DNA of 6,734 nucleotides from Bacillota bacterium. GTDB lineage: Bacteria; Bacillota; Clostridia; Lachnospirales; Lachnospiraceae. The stretch's first letter is position 1. The number at the start of each line of letters is the position of its first letter. The stretch lies in the NCBI GenBank assembly GCA_023437885.1, contig JAEZFH010000251.1:1-6734 (forward strand). Reading direction: 5' to 3'. Made by a program: the position numbers and the translations under genes. Below are positions 5,474 through 6,734 of this stretch, in pieces. A model generated the notes under the pieces. It did not search any database and was not told the DNA's origin. It saw only the letters and a list, made by a program, of their open reading frames with translations.

Positions 5474-6314
5474 TCAGGTTTTAAAACTCAATGATATTAC
5501 CATGCAATTCGGCGGCGTTGTGGCAGTGGATAATTTATCCCTGGAAGTGGGCAAGAATGAAATCGTGTCCCTCATCGGACCAAACGGAGCCGGCAAAACT
5601 ACTGCCTTTAACGTAATCACCGGCGTATACGCCCCGAGCAACGGAGCAGTACATTTTAAAGAAAATATGATCACCAGCAATTTCCCCAAGGGCAGTATGA
5701 AAAAGCTCTATGCGGGAGAGAGCCGCGGAAAATATACGACCACGATGAAAAAGACTCCCGATCAGATCACGAAGCTGGGTGTGGCACGTACCTTCCAGAA
5801 TATCCGGCTGTTCCGGGAACTGACCGCCTTTGATAATGTACTGATTGCGAAGCATATGCGCCAGAAGGCTAATGTCTTTTCCGCAACTCTCGGTCTGAAT
5901 TATAAGGAAGAACGTATTATGCGGGAGGATACGCTGAAGCTCCTGGACATTCTGGGCTTAACCGGTGTGAAGGATGAGGTCGCCCATTCCCTTCCCTACG
6001 GTCAGCAGCGCCATCTGGAGATTGCACGGGCGCTGGCGACCGACCCGGAGCTGCTTCTTCTGGATGAACCGGCGGCCGGTATGAATCCGCAGGAAACCGA
6101 CGAATTAACTGCCTTTATCTATGATATCCGCAAGAAATTCAATTTAACTATATTTATGATTGAGCACCATATGGATTTGGTTATGGATATCTCCGACCGT
6201 ATCTATGTACTGGATTTCGGCAAGCTGATCGCATCCGGAACACCGGAGGAGATACAAAGTAACCAGCGGGTGATCGATGCTTATTTGGGGGTACAAGAAG
6301 ATGGCGAAGAATAA
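5466..6314 (+). CDS. livG: Branched-chain amino acid-type ABC transporter, ATP-binding subunit LivG
   Basis: A 282-residue cytoplasmic ATPase that, with LivF, drives the LivHM channel. All catalytic parts are intact: Walker A GPNGAGKTT at 38-46, Q-loop Gln111 in the typical ARTFQNIRLF, signature LPYGQQRHLEIARAL at 176-190 (a LivG-like form of LSGGQ), Walker B LLLLDEP at 196-202 with catalytic Glu201, and the switch His234 in IEHHMD. The C-terminus has the LivG-type helical extension with GTPEEIQSNQRVIDAYLG. Compared with the compact LivG pattern, where the ITG-type strand is followed quickly by ITKLGIARTFQN, there is an extra basic, Ser/Thr/Lys-rich segment at about 73-98 on the arm near the Q-loop. 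Operon position, coupling to livM and a 14-bp overlap with livF fit its role. High certainty for the family. Confidence 0.94.
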   Translation: MPDQVLKLNDITMQFGGVVAVDNLSLEVGKNEIVSLIGPNGAGKTTAFNVITGVYAPSNGAVHFKENMITSNFPKGSMKKLYAGESRGKYTTTMKKTPDQITKLGVARTFQNIRLFRELTAFDNVLIAKHMRQKANVFSATLGLNYKEERIMREDTLKLLDILGLTGVKDEVAHSLPYGQQRHLEIARALATDPELLLLDEPAAGMNPQETDELTAFIYDIRKKFNLTIFMIEHHMDLVMDISDRIYVLDFGKLIASGTPEEIQSNQRVIDAYLGVQEDGEE

Positions 6315-6734
6315 TATATTAACCTTGGAAAATCTAAGTGTCTCCTATGGCGGTATCCGTGCGGTGAAGGGCATCAGCCTGACGGTTCCCGAAGGAGAGA
6401 TCGTAACCTTGATCGGCGCCAACGGTGCCGGGAAGAGCACCATCCTCCGTACCATTGCCGGCTTGGTGAAACCCGAAAGCGGCAAGCTCTTCTATCAGGG
6501 AGAGGATATCACCGGAAAATCCTCCACTGCCATTGTGGAAAAAGGAATTACCCTGGTCCCGGAGGGCCGCCGGGTATTTGCCAATCTTACGGTACTGGAG
6601 AATCTGAAGATCGGCGGATATCTGCGCAAGGACAGCCTGGAGGCGGATATTGACTGGGTATACCGGTTATTTCCCCGGTTAAAGGAGCGTTCCTGGCAGA
6701 TGGCGGGTACACTCTCCGGCGGCGAGCAGCAGAT
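6301..6734 (+). CDS. livF: Branched-chain amino acid-type ABC transporter, ATP-binding subunit LivF (5' part, cut by the window end)
   Basis: The second ATPase of the importer, truncated here only because the window ends: 144 codons are visible and no stop is reached. Walker A GANGAGKST lies at 39-47. The LivF hallmark LVPEGRRVFANLTVLENL starts at 85, with Glu88 where other ABC ATPases have the Q-loop glutamine. The last visible residues, LSGGEQQ at 138-144, are the ABC signature. Walker B and the H-loop must follow outside. The ATG at 6301 overlaps the end of livG by 14 bp. The only upstream G-rich candidate is GGGGGT at 6287-6292, weaker than the other sites in the operon, so translation is probably coupled to livG. 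The start gives the usual LivF beginning (LTLENLSVSYGGIRAVKGISL). Confidence 0.93.
   Translation, partial: MAKNNILTLENLSVSYGGIRAVKGISLTVPEGEIVTLIGANGAGKSTILRTIAGLVKPESGKLFYQGEDITGKSSTAIVEKGITLVPEGRRVFANLTVLENLKIGGYLRKDSLEADIDWVYRLFPRLKERSWQMAGTLSGGEQQ

Noticed and set aside
1..6734. CRISPR array, tRNA, rRNA, insertion sequence or phage attachment site
   Set aside because: No regularly spaced repeats, no cloverleaf or rRNA-like stretch, no transposase or integrase coding sequence and no terminal inverted repeats were seen on either strand.

Overview
The window looks like chromosomal DNA of a low-to-mid GC Gram-positive anaerobe, most plausibly a Clostridia/Lachnospiraceae-type Firmicute. The reasons are strong AGGAGG-type ribosome binding sites before nearly every gene, a lipoprotein-type solute-binding protein instead of a free periplasmic one, an ANT(6)-type adenylyltransferase of the Gram-positive AadE/AadK kind, and a tightly packed clostridial-style liv operon. 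No species can be named from this sequence alone.

Left part (1-1015, minus strand): an AraC-family regulator (1015 to 263) is followed 47 bp downstream by the start of a transglutaminase-like protein (215 to beyond base 1). The latter runs off the window exactly at its presumed catalytic cysteine. The two genes are probably co-transcribed. Middle (1016-2090): a 226-bp divergent intergenic region carries a good rightward promoter, a perfect 12-bp palindrome touching its -35 box and a 12-bp direct repeat with an 18-bp period. It leads into a full-length aminoglycoside 6-adenylyltransferase-like gene.

Right part (2091-6734, plus strand): a 134-bp intergenic region holds a promoter and a short leader with two mutually exclusive hairpins. 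It opens a five-gene ABC importer operon in the order binding lipoprotein (livJ), permease (livH), permease (livM), ATPase (livG), ATPase (livF, cut by the window end). A terminator-like hairpin between livJ and livH could let the binding protein be made in excess over the membrane parts. From livH on, genes are spaced by 9 bp or overlap by 8 and 14 bp, so they are probably translationally coupled. LivJ captures a substrate outside the membrane, LivH and LivM form the channel, and LivG and LivF power uptake. Branched-chain amino acids are the family-level substrate prediction; the actual substrate is not proven by the sequence.

Most of the window is well explained by known families. The less ordinary parts are the non-coding structures (divergent operator-like repeats, competing leader hairpins, intra-operon attenuator), the resistance-type gene without any visible mobile element, and an extra segment inside LivG. 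I did not find convincing evidence for an undescribed system.
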